NCBI GenBank assembly: GCA_946800325.1
Contig: OX326960.1
Location: 12,486,393 to 12,550,392 of the forward strand
Source: Luzula sylvatica
Lineage: Eukaryota; Streptophyta; Magnoliopsida; Poales; Juncaceae
Direction of reading: 5' to 3'
DNA: 64,000 nt
The notes beneath the pieces are model-generated. The model saw only the letters and a list, made by a program, of their open reading frames with translations. It had not been told where the DNA came from and made no database searches. Made by a program: the position numbers and the translations under genes. Positions 21,759 through 33,029 of the stretch are shown in pieces (position 1 is the stretch's first letter; each line of letters begins with the position of its first letter).

Positions 21759-22467
21759 TTTTTTTTTGAGAACTAAAGAAGCGTACAGCTTCTTTTAATA
21801 TATTAAAGCGGAGTTTAATACATTGGTTTTAGATTTTACATGAACGATATAAAAAATAATACTCGCTACCCTCAGACATGGGTACCGATAAATTTTAATT
21901 TTAATTTTAAATCTTCCTAACAATAGAGGAGCCATTGGTTCCCTTCTTGCTTTATCCTTGCCGCCGTGATCGCGGCCGTGGTTCGTTGGGCCTTAAAAAT
22001 CCTAGAGTTCCGCTCCTTCCAAATTCCCCATATGGTGGCTATGAAGTGAGTGTCGAGTTTATTTCTTTCCTCTCCGGTCTTGAGTATCCTACTTGCCTCC
22101 CAAATTTGGAGAATGGAGGAATGGGTCGGTAGGTTGCGGGGGATCGGGTCCCCCGTAGCTCTCCAAACTCTCTTGGCGTACCTACAAGAAAACAATAGGT
22201 GGAGAGCCGATTCCCCTTGTGTGCCACAATTTTGGAAATTTTGGACGGTCGGCCAAATTTTTTTTGCTAGATTGTCGGCGGTTAGGATCCTATCGTTAAT
22301 CGCTAGCCAAGCGAAAAATTTAACTTTCACGGGGGCCTTAATTTTCCATAGGGATTCGTTCCATCTTTGGAGAATGCCCGGGTTGATGAAGAATTTATAG
22401 GTCGATGAGGTGGAGAATTTGTCTCGGTCAAGTCAAAGGGGAAGCCCGGATTGTGGATCGGCCGAAG
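21759..22467 (-). mobile_element. 5'-truncated L1-type LINE, minus strand
   Basis: Flanked by a perfect 15-bp duplication ACTATGATTAATGAT (21744-21758, 22468-22482). The tail is a T-run on the plus strand (21759-21767), next to an 8-bp stem AAAGAAGC/GCTTCTTT (21775-21795), the same 3' hairpin as the LINE ending at 8514. It belongs to the same family and is inserted in a spacer copy of the TPT1/kinase locus. Confidence 0.93.
21917..22429 (-). pseudogene. LINE ORF2 C-terminal fragment with zf-RVT
   Basis: Read on the minus strand, the frame covers the end of the thumb/connector (KFSTSSTYKFFINPG..LWKIKAPVKVKFFAWLAIND) and the zf-RVT region (NCGTQGESALHLLFSC), then IWGIWKERNSRIF and a TAG-type end at 21917. 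The first zinc cysteine is replaced by Phe. An in-frame TGA lies upstream at about 22435, in place of a Trp-like position. The RT core is absent through 5' truncation. It is dead sequence. Confidence 0.85.
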
Positions 22468-22482
22468 ACTATGATTAATGAT

Positions 22483-24308
22483 TAATCCTCACAAGTTTTA
22501 TGTGATATTACTATGTCTATTATATGGGATGAAATAACCATGCAAGTAATCTAATTTTAATCTTAATGGCGACAACATTAATTTTAACATTTTTTTGCAT
22601 ATTATTCACGTCTATTCTAAGATATGAAGATATGGGAGGAAACTAATAACGATACGTCTATAAAATAGCTTTTAACCAAGAACAAGCAAACTTTGTTTCA
22701 TTGTCTCCCTCTAATGGTTTATTTAGCAGGGGAAGGAGGAGCAACAATGTTTTAATTCTATTGAATGTGCCGAGACGTCCAGGTCCGGTCCTGAATTTTT
22801 GGAGGCCCGTGACTTGATGTTATGATAATCCGAAATTACGAAATAATATCATTTTAAAATAAAAAATATTTCTTTAACGTAAAACAAAATACATAATAAT
22901 AATAATTAAGTAAGTTCAGAATATTACAAAACACAAAACGTATTCATTTAAATATCGCTCTTCTTGCATTTTTGGAGGCAAATATATCAATTAAATTTGC
23001 ATAATCTAATTCTTGTGCGAAATCATTTTCAATTGATATTATAATTAATCCATTTAATCTTTTTTGTGACATGATTGATCGAAGATTGACTCAATCATGG
23101 CTTAATTATTGAACAGAGGTAAGAAGGAAAATTGACTTAAATTTTTTTAGATTGCAACCTGTTTTTAATCAACAATATTGGCTTAATCAATAATCTTTCT
23201 TGTGACATGGTCTACGACGTCTTTCTTGTGTTGCAACCTGAACTCAGAGTTCAGAACCGGCTCGTGCTTAGAATAGCATTTGTAAACATTTTTTTGATTG
23301 TTCTTTGAATTGTTTATCTTCAGAACTCAAAATAAATTTGTTATGGCATTTTAAAAATGCCACCCGAACATACCTGTTTTTTTTCTATATCTTTTGGCCG
23401 TAGATTACTCTTTCTAATTTAGACCTAATATCTGATTTTCCTTTTATTTTAACCAAATTATTTTATTCTTAAAACTAGTAGATTATAGATACAGAAAAAA
23501 AAATTGTAGAAAAAACCAATCCTTCATTAAATTGTAAATCGCATCGACCTTTATTTAGCAATTATCAAGTATTTTTCTGCTACATAACATATCCAGAAAT
23601 AACGCAATGCCCCCAAAAACTCATCTTCAGCCAAATCATTCAGCAAAGAGATCAATGGATCCAACTTTACTAGCGATACATGGATCAGAATCTGAGGACT
23701 TCCGGCTGCGATACCACACTCCAGACAACATTACTAAAATCCATCTTATAGGATCAATTAGCTACGTACTAACAAACAAAACCTTGCGTGTAATTGTAAT
23801 CTTATGTAAACATTTGAAAAGTACAATAAAATCTTGGATAAAATTACTTTTATTATATTTCGTATTTTGTATGCACTATGTGATGTAGTATTTTATTATT
23901 TGTGTTTTTATTATATTTCGTTTTTTTATTATATGTGTTTTTGTATTATACACAATTGAACAAAATAAAACAAACTTAAACACATAAACACAATTGGACA
24001 CAATTGAACACAATACACTTAAACAAACTAAAAAAATACTAACAAAATAAACGCTCGGTTGAACACAACACACTTGATCACAATTGATCCACCGAATTTT
24101 TGATGCTCTTGACTTTTCAAAGGTGGAGCATTTTTGACAAATTAAGGACTGAAAACGTTCGACTTTTGAAAGGTCGGCCATTTTTAAAATCTCTCGACTT
24201 TTGAAATGTCGAGAGTGTTAATTTCCAAATTTTCGAACTTTGATGTACATTTTGAGTAATACCAAAATTATTTGATCTACAGTCCAAAATTTATCTAATT
24301 TTTATTGT
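22483..24308. other. Intergenic; spacer copy and weak hAT-like end
   Basis: 22490-22680 parallels the spacer at 20400-20545 (ATTCACGTCTATTCTAAGATA-like). At 22786 CAGGTCCGGTCCTGAATTT resembles the end of CAGGGCCGGCC-type hAT elements, but no partner end was found. 23880-24040 is rich in ACACAATTGAACACAA. 24202-24226 is a hairpin CTCTCGAC..GTCGAGAG. No gene recognised. Confidence 0.5.
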
Positions 24309-24339
24309 TTGCAATTTTCTCTCCGCACACAATTTGCAG

Positions 24340-26111
24340 TATGTGTGCATGGAACACATAGAAGGAATTTAAAATTTAGTTCAGAATCGATATTAAAATC
24401 TGGATTAAAAAGAATGGACAGATTAACACGTGCAATTCTCTTGTGGTTTGCCTCCTGGTGGCCAAGTTACAAGCGGTACGTTTTAAATTTTCACGTGTAC
24501 TCCTAAAATTTCAAAATATCACGTATACCCCTAGGAATTATTTTTGTATATGAATTATTAATATATTGATTTACTTGTATGTTAAGATACGCGTGTTAAG
24601 ATACCTTTGGAACACATAGAAGGAATTCTCTTTAGGTACGCGTAGAGATATTAATATATTGATTTACTTGGATGTTAAGATACCTTTGAATGGTAAATTT
24701 ATTTTTTAATTCTTATTTATTATTATAATAATTTTTTAAATATAATTGTAGAAACTAATTGGCTTTTTTGATAGATGGAATGAAGATTTATATCATAGTT
24801 CTTAGAGTCGGAGTCGGAGTCGGAGTCGGCCGATGGCCGAAGAGTAATAGTCGGGTGAGTCGGATCGGAATCGTCCGAGTCGGATCGGAGAGTCGGATTT
24901 TGTGAAAATGTTATCTTATTAATTAAAATAAAAAATAGAAACACAACTTACATTATATATATAGTTATACATGCATATAGTTCATTATTAATATATAATT
25001 TTTAATTATTTTGTTAATTATGCATGTTAATTCAAGTATGGAGATTTCGACAGGGGAATTTTGGTGCAATGTAAAATTACTCATTTTTTTTTATGACCGT
25101 ATGTCAGATATAAAGTGAAAAAAGGAAATTTTATTTTGCCACAAAAGTTATCCATCATAATTTTTATATTGTAATTAACACATAATTAACATGTTAATTA
25201 AAAAACACATAATACACGATTAAATGATATTAATTTAAATTAAGTAATTCAAATGAATGTTAATAATATATTAATCATTTATTAATTATATGATATGTAT
25301 TGATTATTATGTTAATTAAATATTATAATTAAGATAAAAAAAATATGGTGGTAGCATTTGGGAATACACAACAACTTACTCTGAGCGGATTTATAAAACT
25401 TGATGATTTATGTCTTTTCTCCATCTGACTAATTAATGAATTTTTAAACTAATTAATTTATTGAATTTTTAAAATCCGTTGGTACTAAATTTTTAAAATC
25501 TGATATGAATCGGTTTTAGAATATTTTTCAAAACCGAATTCTTTTTTGAAATATTTTTTTTTTGACAGAGTTATCGCGAAAAATGTTCCAAAAACATTGC
25601 TACTAATTTCATTTTATTAATTTATAAACATGCTTACTAAAAAATATACCATCACCAACTTACATAAAGTATAACTATAGTCTATACATAGACTTTTGAC
25701 GTGAAACAACATGAATAATAATAATTGTCCTATCTCAGTCTATTGTTTTGTGCATAAAATATTCAATGACCTCTAAAATAATCCCTACAGACCTACAAAA
25801 TAGTGTACCCCACCTATTGTCTTCTTCAAATACCTTTTCTTCCAAAATAGCTCGACGAATATGAAAAAAATGAAACAAATGGCAGGATCGGTGAAAATCG
25901 ACCGGAGTCGGGCATGAATCGGGTCGGCCGCCGGCGACTCCGGCTCGAGTCGGCCGACTCCGGTCATGGATCGGCGACTCTAGGAACCATGATTTATATC
26001 TCAGAGAACTGCAAGGTGATATTTACTGAGGGAGCGGTACCAGTGAAATATTTTGAGAAGATAGAAACTTGGCCAACAAGAAACAGAAAGCATGTATTCT
26101 TTCAATATTGA
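24340..26111 (+). pseudogene. TPT1 pseudogene, exons 5-7
   Basis: Exon 5 remnant (24340-24476) encodes VCVHGTHRRNL but has a 12-bp insert and a later +1 shift that loses the HVHFSCGL block. An exon 6 remnant (about 24637-24691) encodes RRDINILIYLDVK. A partly duplicated piece of exon 6 lies just upstream (24555-24625). Exon 7 starts at 24775, is interrupted by a 1.2-kb hAT element, and resumes at 26000 with a small deletion of the EGFDGS segment before VPVKYFEKIETWP and the stop at 26111. Exons 1-4 are absent. It is a decayed duplicate of the gene at 17-19 kb. Confidence 0.88.
24794..25991. mobile_element. Non-autonomous hAT element, 1,198 bp, in TPT1 pseudo-exon 7
   Basis: Perfect 8-bp duplication ATTTATAT (24786-24793, 25992-25999). 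Ends CATAGTTCTTAGAGTC and the inverse GACTCTAGGAACCATG. Subterminal GAGTCG repeats occur on both sides. The host exon sequence rejoins exactly when the element and one duplication copy are removed. No transposase frame. Confidence 0.95.
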
Positions 26112-26527
26112 ATTGAATAATCATTTAAAAGGAGACACTTCCATCTTCCGATTTTCTTATAAAAAAAAGGGAGTTGTTTCATGCTGTTTTCGTTTTGCTT
26201 GATTTTCCAATAATTTATGTGATTGTCTTGAAAATTTTCGATTTGAACAAATAAAATTGAGTCCATTTTGTGTACAATAAAATTTGAATTATGAAAGACA
26301 ATCATGCAAGAAAAAAATGACTTCAAACATATTTCGTATGAAAAAGTAAAATGAAATAAGTATGACGAATCATCTAAATATGATGTTGCTGTGTATTATA
26401 TATGGGAGGAAATAATTTCAAAAGTATTTTAATCTAACAAGAAGATGACAAGAACATTATTAATATTTTTTGCACATTATTCATGCCTATTCTAAGATAC
26501 TGGAGAAAACCAATAATAACAAAAAGG
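26107..26527. repeat. Locus spacer, copy 2
   Basis: Collinear with 20160-20545, including CGATTTGAACAAATAAAATT and TACTGGAGAAAACCAATAAT, without the Helitron. It connects the TPT1 pseudogene to the kinase C-lobe fragment. Confidence 0.8.
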
Positions 26528-26819
26528 TTTTGGATTTAATCAGAGAGACAAGATTCTCAAGTTGATCGACTTTGGGTGCGCGGCCCAGTTCAGACCTGGT
26601 ATGTTTGTTTTTTTTTTGTACAAACAAATCAGAGATAATTAATATTGTTTATTTACTCTTTATTAATTTACTTTGTTTTCAATCAATTGCAGGGGCTCTA
26701 TTTCATGCGATATTGGTTCGCGTCAGTACATGACGGAGATTCTTTCTCATGATCATGGCCCCGAAGTGGATATATGGAGCGCGGGGGTCGTGCTCTACGA
26801 GATGTTGAGCGGAGTATGC
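26528..26819 (+). pseudogene. CDPK-like kinase, DFG to subdomain IX fragment
   Basis: Exon remnant 26542-26598 encodes RDKILKLIDFGCAAQFRPG (DFG motif). A 94-bp GT..AG intron follows. The next remnant (from 26693) encodes [20 protein letters not shown] and [12 protein letters not shown], subdomains VIII-IX, then runs into non-homologous sequence after LSG(V). The usual APE is read as TEI. N-lobe exons are missing here but present at 20.5-21.2 kb and, in part, at 28.6 kb. The fragments look like parts of one ancestral gene left in different duplicates. Confidence 0.8.
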
Positions 26820-26822
26820 CTT

Positions 26823-27308
26823 TCCGAAGATGCTGCTTTTTAATACGATGAAATTAATTAATTAATTAAGGGGAAATTACAAGTATATCCTTACTTAACA
26901 CTTCGATTACAAATGTATCCCTTTAATACTACTTATATCATATTTGTCCTTTTAAAACTTAAAATTTTTCAAATTCGTCCATTATTAACTTTCTCTGTTA
27001 AAACTAACGGAACTTGATGGATTGACAATTTACCCTTCACGGACTCTCTCTCTCTCTCCATGTTCTTTGCCACTATCGATTTTCATCTCTCTCAAACAAA
27101 TAACCCTCTCTCCATCTCTTTCCCTCACTCTCACTCTCATACATGTAATATGAGTTGAAAGAGATAAGTAAAGAAAAAAGAGGCACCAGAAAGAGATGCG
27201 ATATTCACTGCTCCACCGGTCACACAATAGCTATGTTCTTCCTTGTTTCTCTGTAATGCAAGAAAGGGACACTATATCGACCAATGACCTACATAAGCCC
27301 AACAAAGA
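26823..27308. other. Intergenic; left arm of a possible TIR element at about 26872
   Basis: After a TTAATTAATTAA stretch, GGGGAAATTACAAGTATATCC begins a segment rich in 'fooled' satellite-like TACAAATGTATCC motifs. Its inverse appears at 2530-2577 and near 28240, so 26872 to about 28260 may be one element. 27045-27140 is CT-rich. No gene. Confidence 0.4.
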
Positions 27309-28625
27309 TATCTTGAGAATTTCATTGATTATGTATTTTTGGTTAATTAGGCAAATTATGCTGGATTTTGTATTATTATCTTGGATTTGGACTACTTGAA
27401 ACTAGATAAAGATTAATTTGAGATATCCGCTCTCAAAGATCGTCGTAGCGTACAAATTTATCTTCGATGCTGCAAGTATAATATCTGCTCTCATATTATT
27501 TTACTATGTTAATTTGCTTTACTTTTGTTAGTATGGGGGAGGAGATCCAGTATATTTGAATTGTAAAAGATCTAAATGATGTGATGGAGATCCTGGATTT
27601 CATGAGCTAATTCATGATTTATTACCTTCTTTCTTGTTATTAATAATTATCTATTTCATTATTATAAAACATCATTGTTAGATTATCCTCGATTAAGGCT
27701 TAATCAATACGATATTTTGATTCTGATTAATTATTGTTATTGTTGTTATATTAAACTCGGTTAATAATGTCTACATTTGAATTTGAGAAAATGATTTTAG
27801 AAGAGGAGAGAAAAGAAATGGCGAGTGAGTTGGTATTACTCTTCTTCAGAGAGAACAAAAGAGCAAGGCAAACCGTGAAAAAATGAAGAAAGAGAGAAGG
27901 TAATGGAGACTCCAGTCGCTAGGCTAAAGAAACAAATGGAAGGGTACTTTTGTCCTTTATTTGTGTAATTGATATTTTAATTGAATTTATAATTTTAAAT
28001 AATAGTAAATTTAACAGATATGTAATAGTAAAGATAAGTTTGATATTTATAAGTTTTAAGTGGATAAATATGGTACTTGTTGAATTTAAAGAGGATAAAT
28101 ATGTAATTAGTTATTTATAAATATCAAACTTATCTTTACTATTACATATCTGTTAAATTTACTATTATTTAAAATAAGTTTTAAGTGGATAAATATGGTA
28201 CTTGTTGAATTTAAAGAGGATAAATATGTAATTAGTTATTTTAGACGGATAAATTTGTAAGAGTAGTGATGTACATTTTCTAGTACTCTCCCCACACATC
28301 CTTGATGACTAGGATATGGTTTAACACCTTCAAGATTAATATACAAAAACACGATTTAACATATTAATTTATGATTTAATTATCTCAATTTATGATTGAA
28401 CATACAATTAAGATGTTAAATCATGAATTAAAGTGTTAATTTTTAAGGTGTTAAATCATATTTACCTCATCAAGGATGTGGGGGGAGAGATGAGGATAAG
28501 TCCAACATTTTCCAATTTGTAATTATCAAGTCTTAGTACGATCTTTCATAGACTTCTCATTTATTTTATTAACTACTTTACATCACGATTTATATCTAAA
28601 GTGAATGAAATTCACTGCAGCCCAC
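27309..28625. repeat. Dispersed duplicated block, copy 2
   Basis: Homologous to 1702-2822. Within it, about 28105-28170 is an inverted copy of neighbouring sequence (TTATAAATATCAAACTTATC), and a MULE MITE sits at 28261-28513. Confidence 0.75.
28261..28513. mobile_element. MULE-type MITE, 253 bp
   Basis: Perfect 9-bp duplication AATTTGTAA (28252-28260, 28514-28522). TIRs of about 65 bp begin GAGTAGTGATGTACATTTTC and end (inverted) GGAAAATGTTGGAC. A second member of exactly the same original length lies at 31672-32988. Confidence 0.93.
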
Positions 28626-28745
28626 CAATGCAACTGCGAGACAAGTCGCTTCGCATAAGAGCAATATTCAAAATGAAGTACGTGTCATGCGGAGTCTCCC
28701 GTACCACCAACATATTGTCCGCCTCACAGGCACCTACGAGCAGGG
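28626..28745 (+). pseudogene. CDPK-like kinase exon fragment
   Basis: DNA-level match to 20803-20925: encodes DKSLRIRAIF and, in another frame, MRSLPYHQHIVRLTGTYE (subdomain IV). It is cut off at 28743 by CAGGGTCAGTCCTGAC, which looks like the end of a CAGGGCCGGCC-type hAT element with no partner end found. Confidence 0.75.
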
Positions 28746-29115
28746 TCAGTCCTGACTATTTGGTTGCCCTAGCCCAAGTTACCACCGGTTCCGAAATTTT
28801 GCTCCAAAATATTGGCCTTCCTATCGAAAAATTTGCTCCAAAAAAGTTACCACCGCCTCATGCAGAGTTAAAGAACATCCTTTACAAAAAAAAAGTTACA
28901 ATTTTAGTACATGGAGTTAGATTAAGACTCACTTCCATAAATCATATTAACATAAAATTAACAAAAATAAATTTGCAAGTTATAAAACAATAAAATGTTA
29001 TCAACATATATGAAAGAGAAGAATGAAAAACTTCTACTCTGCAACAAACTCATAAACATAGTATGGAAATAAAATCTAACTTTCAAGCTTCTAAAAATTA
29101 AAATTTGGATTTCAT
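28746..29115. other. Possible hAT remnant, no gene
   Basis: AT-rich sequence after a hAT-like end at 28743. No TIR partner, no convincing coding frame. Confidence 0.4.
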
Positions 29116-30103
29116 ATACTAAATGATCTCATTTTTTGATTGCTTCACCTCCTTCATTCCTGCGTTTTTTTCGGATCCCTGAGTTTTAGAGCTTCATTTT
29201 TCATGAAATTCCTAGAAATAATTTAAATGGTTAATTAACGATGTATTGCTTTCTTCTATTCGATCTCTCCCTCTCCATAAATCACACGCTCATTTTTATC
29301 CTTTTTCCCGTTCATTTCATAAAGTTAAAATTAATATCAGAAAACGAGAAAAAAAATACTTCGAAAAAACAAGAAAAGGAAAATTATTTTCTTTGTTATG
29401 AAGCCAAAGAAGGAAATGATCTCCCAAAGAAAAAAAAATCCAATGATTCTTCTTTTCCTTTGTTACTTTTCTTTCTGCTCGATTCATTGATTTTTATTTC
29501 TCATCCATTGATATTTTTTACTACAAAAAACAAATAACAAGCATGTAAATTTTCTCTCAAGTGGTTTTCAAATGGAGCATGTATACTCTCTCTGGTGAAT
29601 TGTTATTGTATACTAAATGATCTCATTTTTTGATTGCTTCACCTCCTTCATTCCTGCGTTTTTTTCGGATCCCTGAGTTTTAGAGCTTCATTTTTCATGA
29701 AATTCCTAGAAATAATTTAAATGGTTAATTAACGATTTATTGCTTTCTTCTATTCGATCTCTCCCTCTCCATAAATCACACGCTCATTTTTATCCTTTTT
29801 CCCGTTCATTTCATAAAGTTAAAATTAATATCAGAAAACGAGAAAAAAAAAACTCCGAAAAAACAAGAAAAGGAAAATTATGTTCTTTGTGATGAAGCCA
29901 CAGAAGGAAATGATCTCCCAAAGAAAAAAAATCCAATGATTCTTCTTTTCCTTTGTTACTTTTCTTTCTTCTCGATTCATTGATTTTTATTTCTCATCCA
30001 TTGATATTTTTTACTACAAAAAACAAATAACAAGCATGTAAATTTTCTCTCAAGTGGTTTTCAAATGGAGCATGTATACTCTCTCTGGTGAATTGTTATT
30101 GTA
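29116..30103. repeat. Direct tandem duplication, 494-bp unit
   Basis: 29116-29609 and 29610-30103 are almost identical, from ATACTAAATGATCTCATTTT to CTCTCTGGTGAATTGTTATT. Few differences, so it is recent. The short open frame in the first copy is broken in the second. Confidence 0.92.
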
Positions 30104-30230
30104 TATGAGAATAGGATTTTTCAATTGAGTGATCAATTTACAGTTTGTTCCTTTTATCATTCCTTTTATCATTCCTTTTATCTCTCTGGTGACTGTGTAT
30201 GTAATGATTTTTTACTTGATTTTTTTGGTT

Positions 30231-30362
30231 GATGGAATGACGATTTATATCTCAGAGAACAAAGTAATATTAACAGAGGGTTTTGATGGATCGGTACCGG
30301 TGACATATTTTGAGAAGATAGAAACTTGGCCAACGAGAGAATCCGTACCATTCCAATATTGA
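30231..30362 (+). pseudogene. TPT1 exon 7 fragment
   Basis: Encodes DGMTIYISENKVILTEGFDG and VPVTYFEKIETWPTRESVPF with the family stop position. The intron upstream is partly kept, but the acceptor AG is changed to TG. No other TPT1 exon precedes it. Next to it, a solo LTR has separated exon 7 from its 3' flank. Confidence 0.85.
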
Positions 30363-30365
30363 ATA

Positions 30366-31299
30366 TGTTAATGATTTTCAAATTAAATTTGATTCTAATA
30401 AAATAAATTTTGTTTTAGATATTTTATTTTAGAAAATTAACAATATGTATTTGATTTGTATATTTATAATCTGTTAATGACATGATTATAATGTCATAAC
30501 ATCATGGTGAAATTTAGATAATATCATGTGTTATATTATATCATGATAAAATATATATAAATGACATTATGTGTCATCATATAAATAATGTGGAAATTAT
30601 GTGTCATTAAATAAGATGATATGAACATGCAACTTACACATGTATGTGTATGTGTCACGACAAGATAAATTGTTAACATGCATGGTTATGTGTCATGATA
30701 TATCTAAAATAACATGCATGATGACACATGGATGTCAATGCGTCATCACATGAATAAAATATAGCATGCATCCTTACACATGGATGATCATGTGTCATGA
30801 TATGACATAATCAAATTCATTATAAATATGTCATGATTGTTGAGAAGAGAAAGTAAGAGAAAGAAAGAGAAAAACATACCACATATTTATGAGAAAGAAA
30901 GAGAAAAGATAATACCATTCAAGAAAGAAAGAGAGAAAAGAAGAGATACAATCTCATACAAGTCTTATACTTCTCGGTTAATTTTCTTATAGATCCACTT
31001 CGAATAAATTACTGCATAATTTGTTTGGCAAGTGTTACGATAGTCCTGATATTTTAGAGTAGATGCTTGGGTCTGATTTCGTTTGTGCAAACGCAGTCAG
31101 AAAAACTACTATATTCTGGAAGGCTATTCGTTGGACCCGTTGCACACCAAATAATATAATTGGTGGGGACGAATAAGTCTTTAAGGACAGCGACATTGTA
31201 ACGCGAATAGTAGCCATCTCTAATTACCATTCTCTTTGATTTATCCACTTACCATCTATAAGTACCATTATCTCATATTTACCAGAATACCCACCAACA
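30366..31299. mobile_element. Solo LTR, 934 bp
   Basis: Begins TGTTAATG, ends CCAACA, and is flanked by the 5-bp duplication GAATA (30361-30365, 31300-31304). The host sequence (TPT1 stop region and its AATAATCATTTAAAAGG flank) is continuous across it when compared with 19028-19050. It holds many TGTGTCAT/ATGACACA motifs and a TATAAATA at about 30822. No internal domain remains, as after LTR-LTR recombination. Confidence 0.9.
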
Positions 31300-31304
31300 G
31301 AATA

Positions 31305-31671
31305 ATCATTTAAAAGGTTTGGATTTGATCATTTGAATGCTCATATTTTCTATAATAATAATTGCGGGTGTTTTGTTTTGCTTGGTTTGGCAATAAATTA
31401 ATTGATTTTGTTTTGCAAATTTTCAATTTGAACAAATATAATCGAAATTATGAAAAGATAATCATGAATGACAAACTCATGAGATGTTGCTTGACAAGTA
31501 AAATGAATTAACTGTGATGAATTATCACAATGTAAATATTATATGGTGGGAGGATTTTATTCTAATAAGAAGATGAAAACAATATTCATTAGTTTCAGCA
31601 TTTTTGTGGATTATTCACATCTATTCTCAATTCTAAATTTCTAAGATATGAGAGGAAACTAATTACCAAAA
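31305..31671. repeat. Locus spacer, copy 3
   Basis: Matches the TPT1 3' flank at 19031-19320 and then the GAGGAAACTAAT spacer seen at 22650 and 26480. Ends in the 9-bp duplication TTACCAAAA. Confidence 0.8.
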
Positions 31672-32988
31672 GGAAAATGTTGGACATACCCCCATCTCTC
31701 TCCTCACATCCTTGATGAGGTGGATATGATTTAAAACCTTAAAAATTAACACTTTAATTAATGGTTTAACAACTTAATTGTATGTTCAATTATAAATTGA
31801 GATAATTAAATCATAAATTAAGATGTTAAATCATATTTTTGTGTGTTAATTTTGAAGGTGTTAAATCATATCTTAGTCATCAAGAATGCAGGGCCGGCCC
31901 AAATACCTAGGCGAACTAGGCTTGGGCCGAGAGCCTAAAATTTTCGAAAGCCCCCATATTTAGTGTATAACCTAGGTCTAAATTCTTTTTTTAAAAAAAC
32001 AAGCAAAAATCTGAAATTAGAAGGAAATCTTACCCATCAATCAACTCCAAATGATCTAATTTAGTATTATTCTCTTAAATTCCATAATTTTCGCAAATAT
32101 TCAAATTCTGCAAATATTTAGATTGCCAGAATTGTGGCTCAATTCTATATTAAGATTTCTTAACTAAGTGATTTTGTCTAATTAAGAAAGAGTGTCATAA
32201 TTGCATTCTTCCCTAAATTTAGTATGCATTGCAAATTCTTTACCTTTAACTAATATTTTCTTTCTTATTTAAACACTATTGCTATTTGCCCTTCTATATG
32301 CTGAGCATGTTTTTTTTAGATATTATTGTCATTTATCATTCTTTCTGTGTTATGAGCATTGTCTTTTCTTTTTATTTTCAAAGTTTTGTTAAATATGTAA
32401 TAACTTCAAAGATTTAAGATTGGTAGGCGCATATCTTTTATTGAATCTTATTCTTATTGATCAGTTGTTGAGACATTATATTTATCGTTTAATTGTATTC
32501 CTCAAGCTATGAAAAGAATATGAGAAATACAGTTACTTGTATCTCTTCATTTGATCTTTTGTAATCTGATTTATGAATAATCTCAACTTCGAGAGGATTC
32601 TCTAGAAGTTTTTTGAGTCATTCTTCTTCACTCTTTAGTTATTTCAGCTCAAGGATTTACGTTATTTTTTTTTTCATTTGATTGATTAATATAACATGGT
32701 TATTTTGCTAATTAAAATATAAAATAGTATACATTAATTGTTTAGTAGACGAATGTTTTGTTGTGTTTGGAACAGTGAATATATATTTTTCTTTTAATTT
32801 TTTTGTGTTTTTTTATATATTATTGAAGTCTTTTGAGATTTCAGTTGACTAAGTGAAATAAAAAAAATTTGAGTTTAATTGGAATAAAATTTTAATTTTC
32901 TATATTCTTCGCCGAGAGCCTCGAAAATAGTTGAGCCGCCCCTGCAAGAATGTTGAGGGAGAATACTAGGGGATGTACATCACTATTC
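31672..32988. mobile_element. MULE-type MITE split by a hAT element
   Basis: 9-bp duplication TTACCAAAA (31663-31671, 32989-32997). Ends GGAAAATGTTGGAC and GATGTACATCACTATTC. Removing the nested hAT and one copy of its 8-bp duplication restores 253 bp, the same length as the family member at 28261, in reverse orientation. Confidence 0.93.
31889..32944. mobile_element. Non-autonomous hAT element, 1,056 bp
   Basis: 8-bp duplication CAAGAATG (31881-31888, 32945-32952). Ends CAGGGCCGGCCCAAA and the inverse of CAGGGGCGGCTCAAC. No transposase frame. Nested in the MULE MITE. Confidence 0.93.
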
Positions 32989-32998
32989 TTACCAAAAA

Positions 32999-33029
32999 AG
33001 TATGATTTAAAACGTACCGCTTATAACTT
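32999..33029 (-). pseudogene. Inverted TPT1 exon 5/intron splinter
   Basis: About 30 bp that, reverse-complemented, match CAAGTTATAAGCGGTACG and the following intron bases at 18640-18668, spanning the exon 5 donor. A trace of an inverted TPT1 copy. Confidence 0.6.

Noticed and set aside
22786..23275. Possible hAT element starting CAGGTCCGGTCCTG
   Set aside because: No matching inverted end or 8-bp duplication was found, so only a weak remark is kept in the intergenic entry.
27030..27399. Short frames near 27.2 kb
   Set aside because: CT-rich low-complexity sequence at the edge of a duplicated block.
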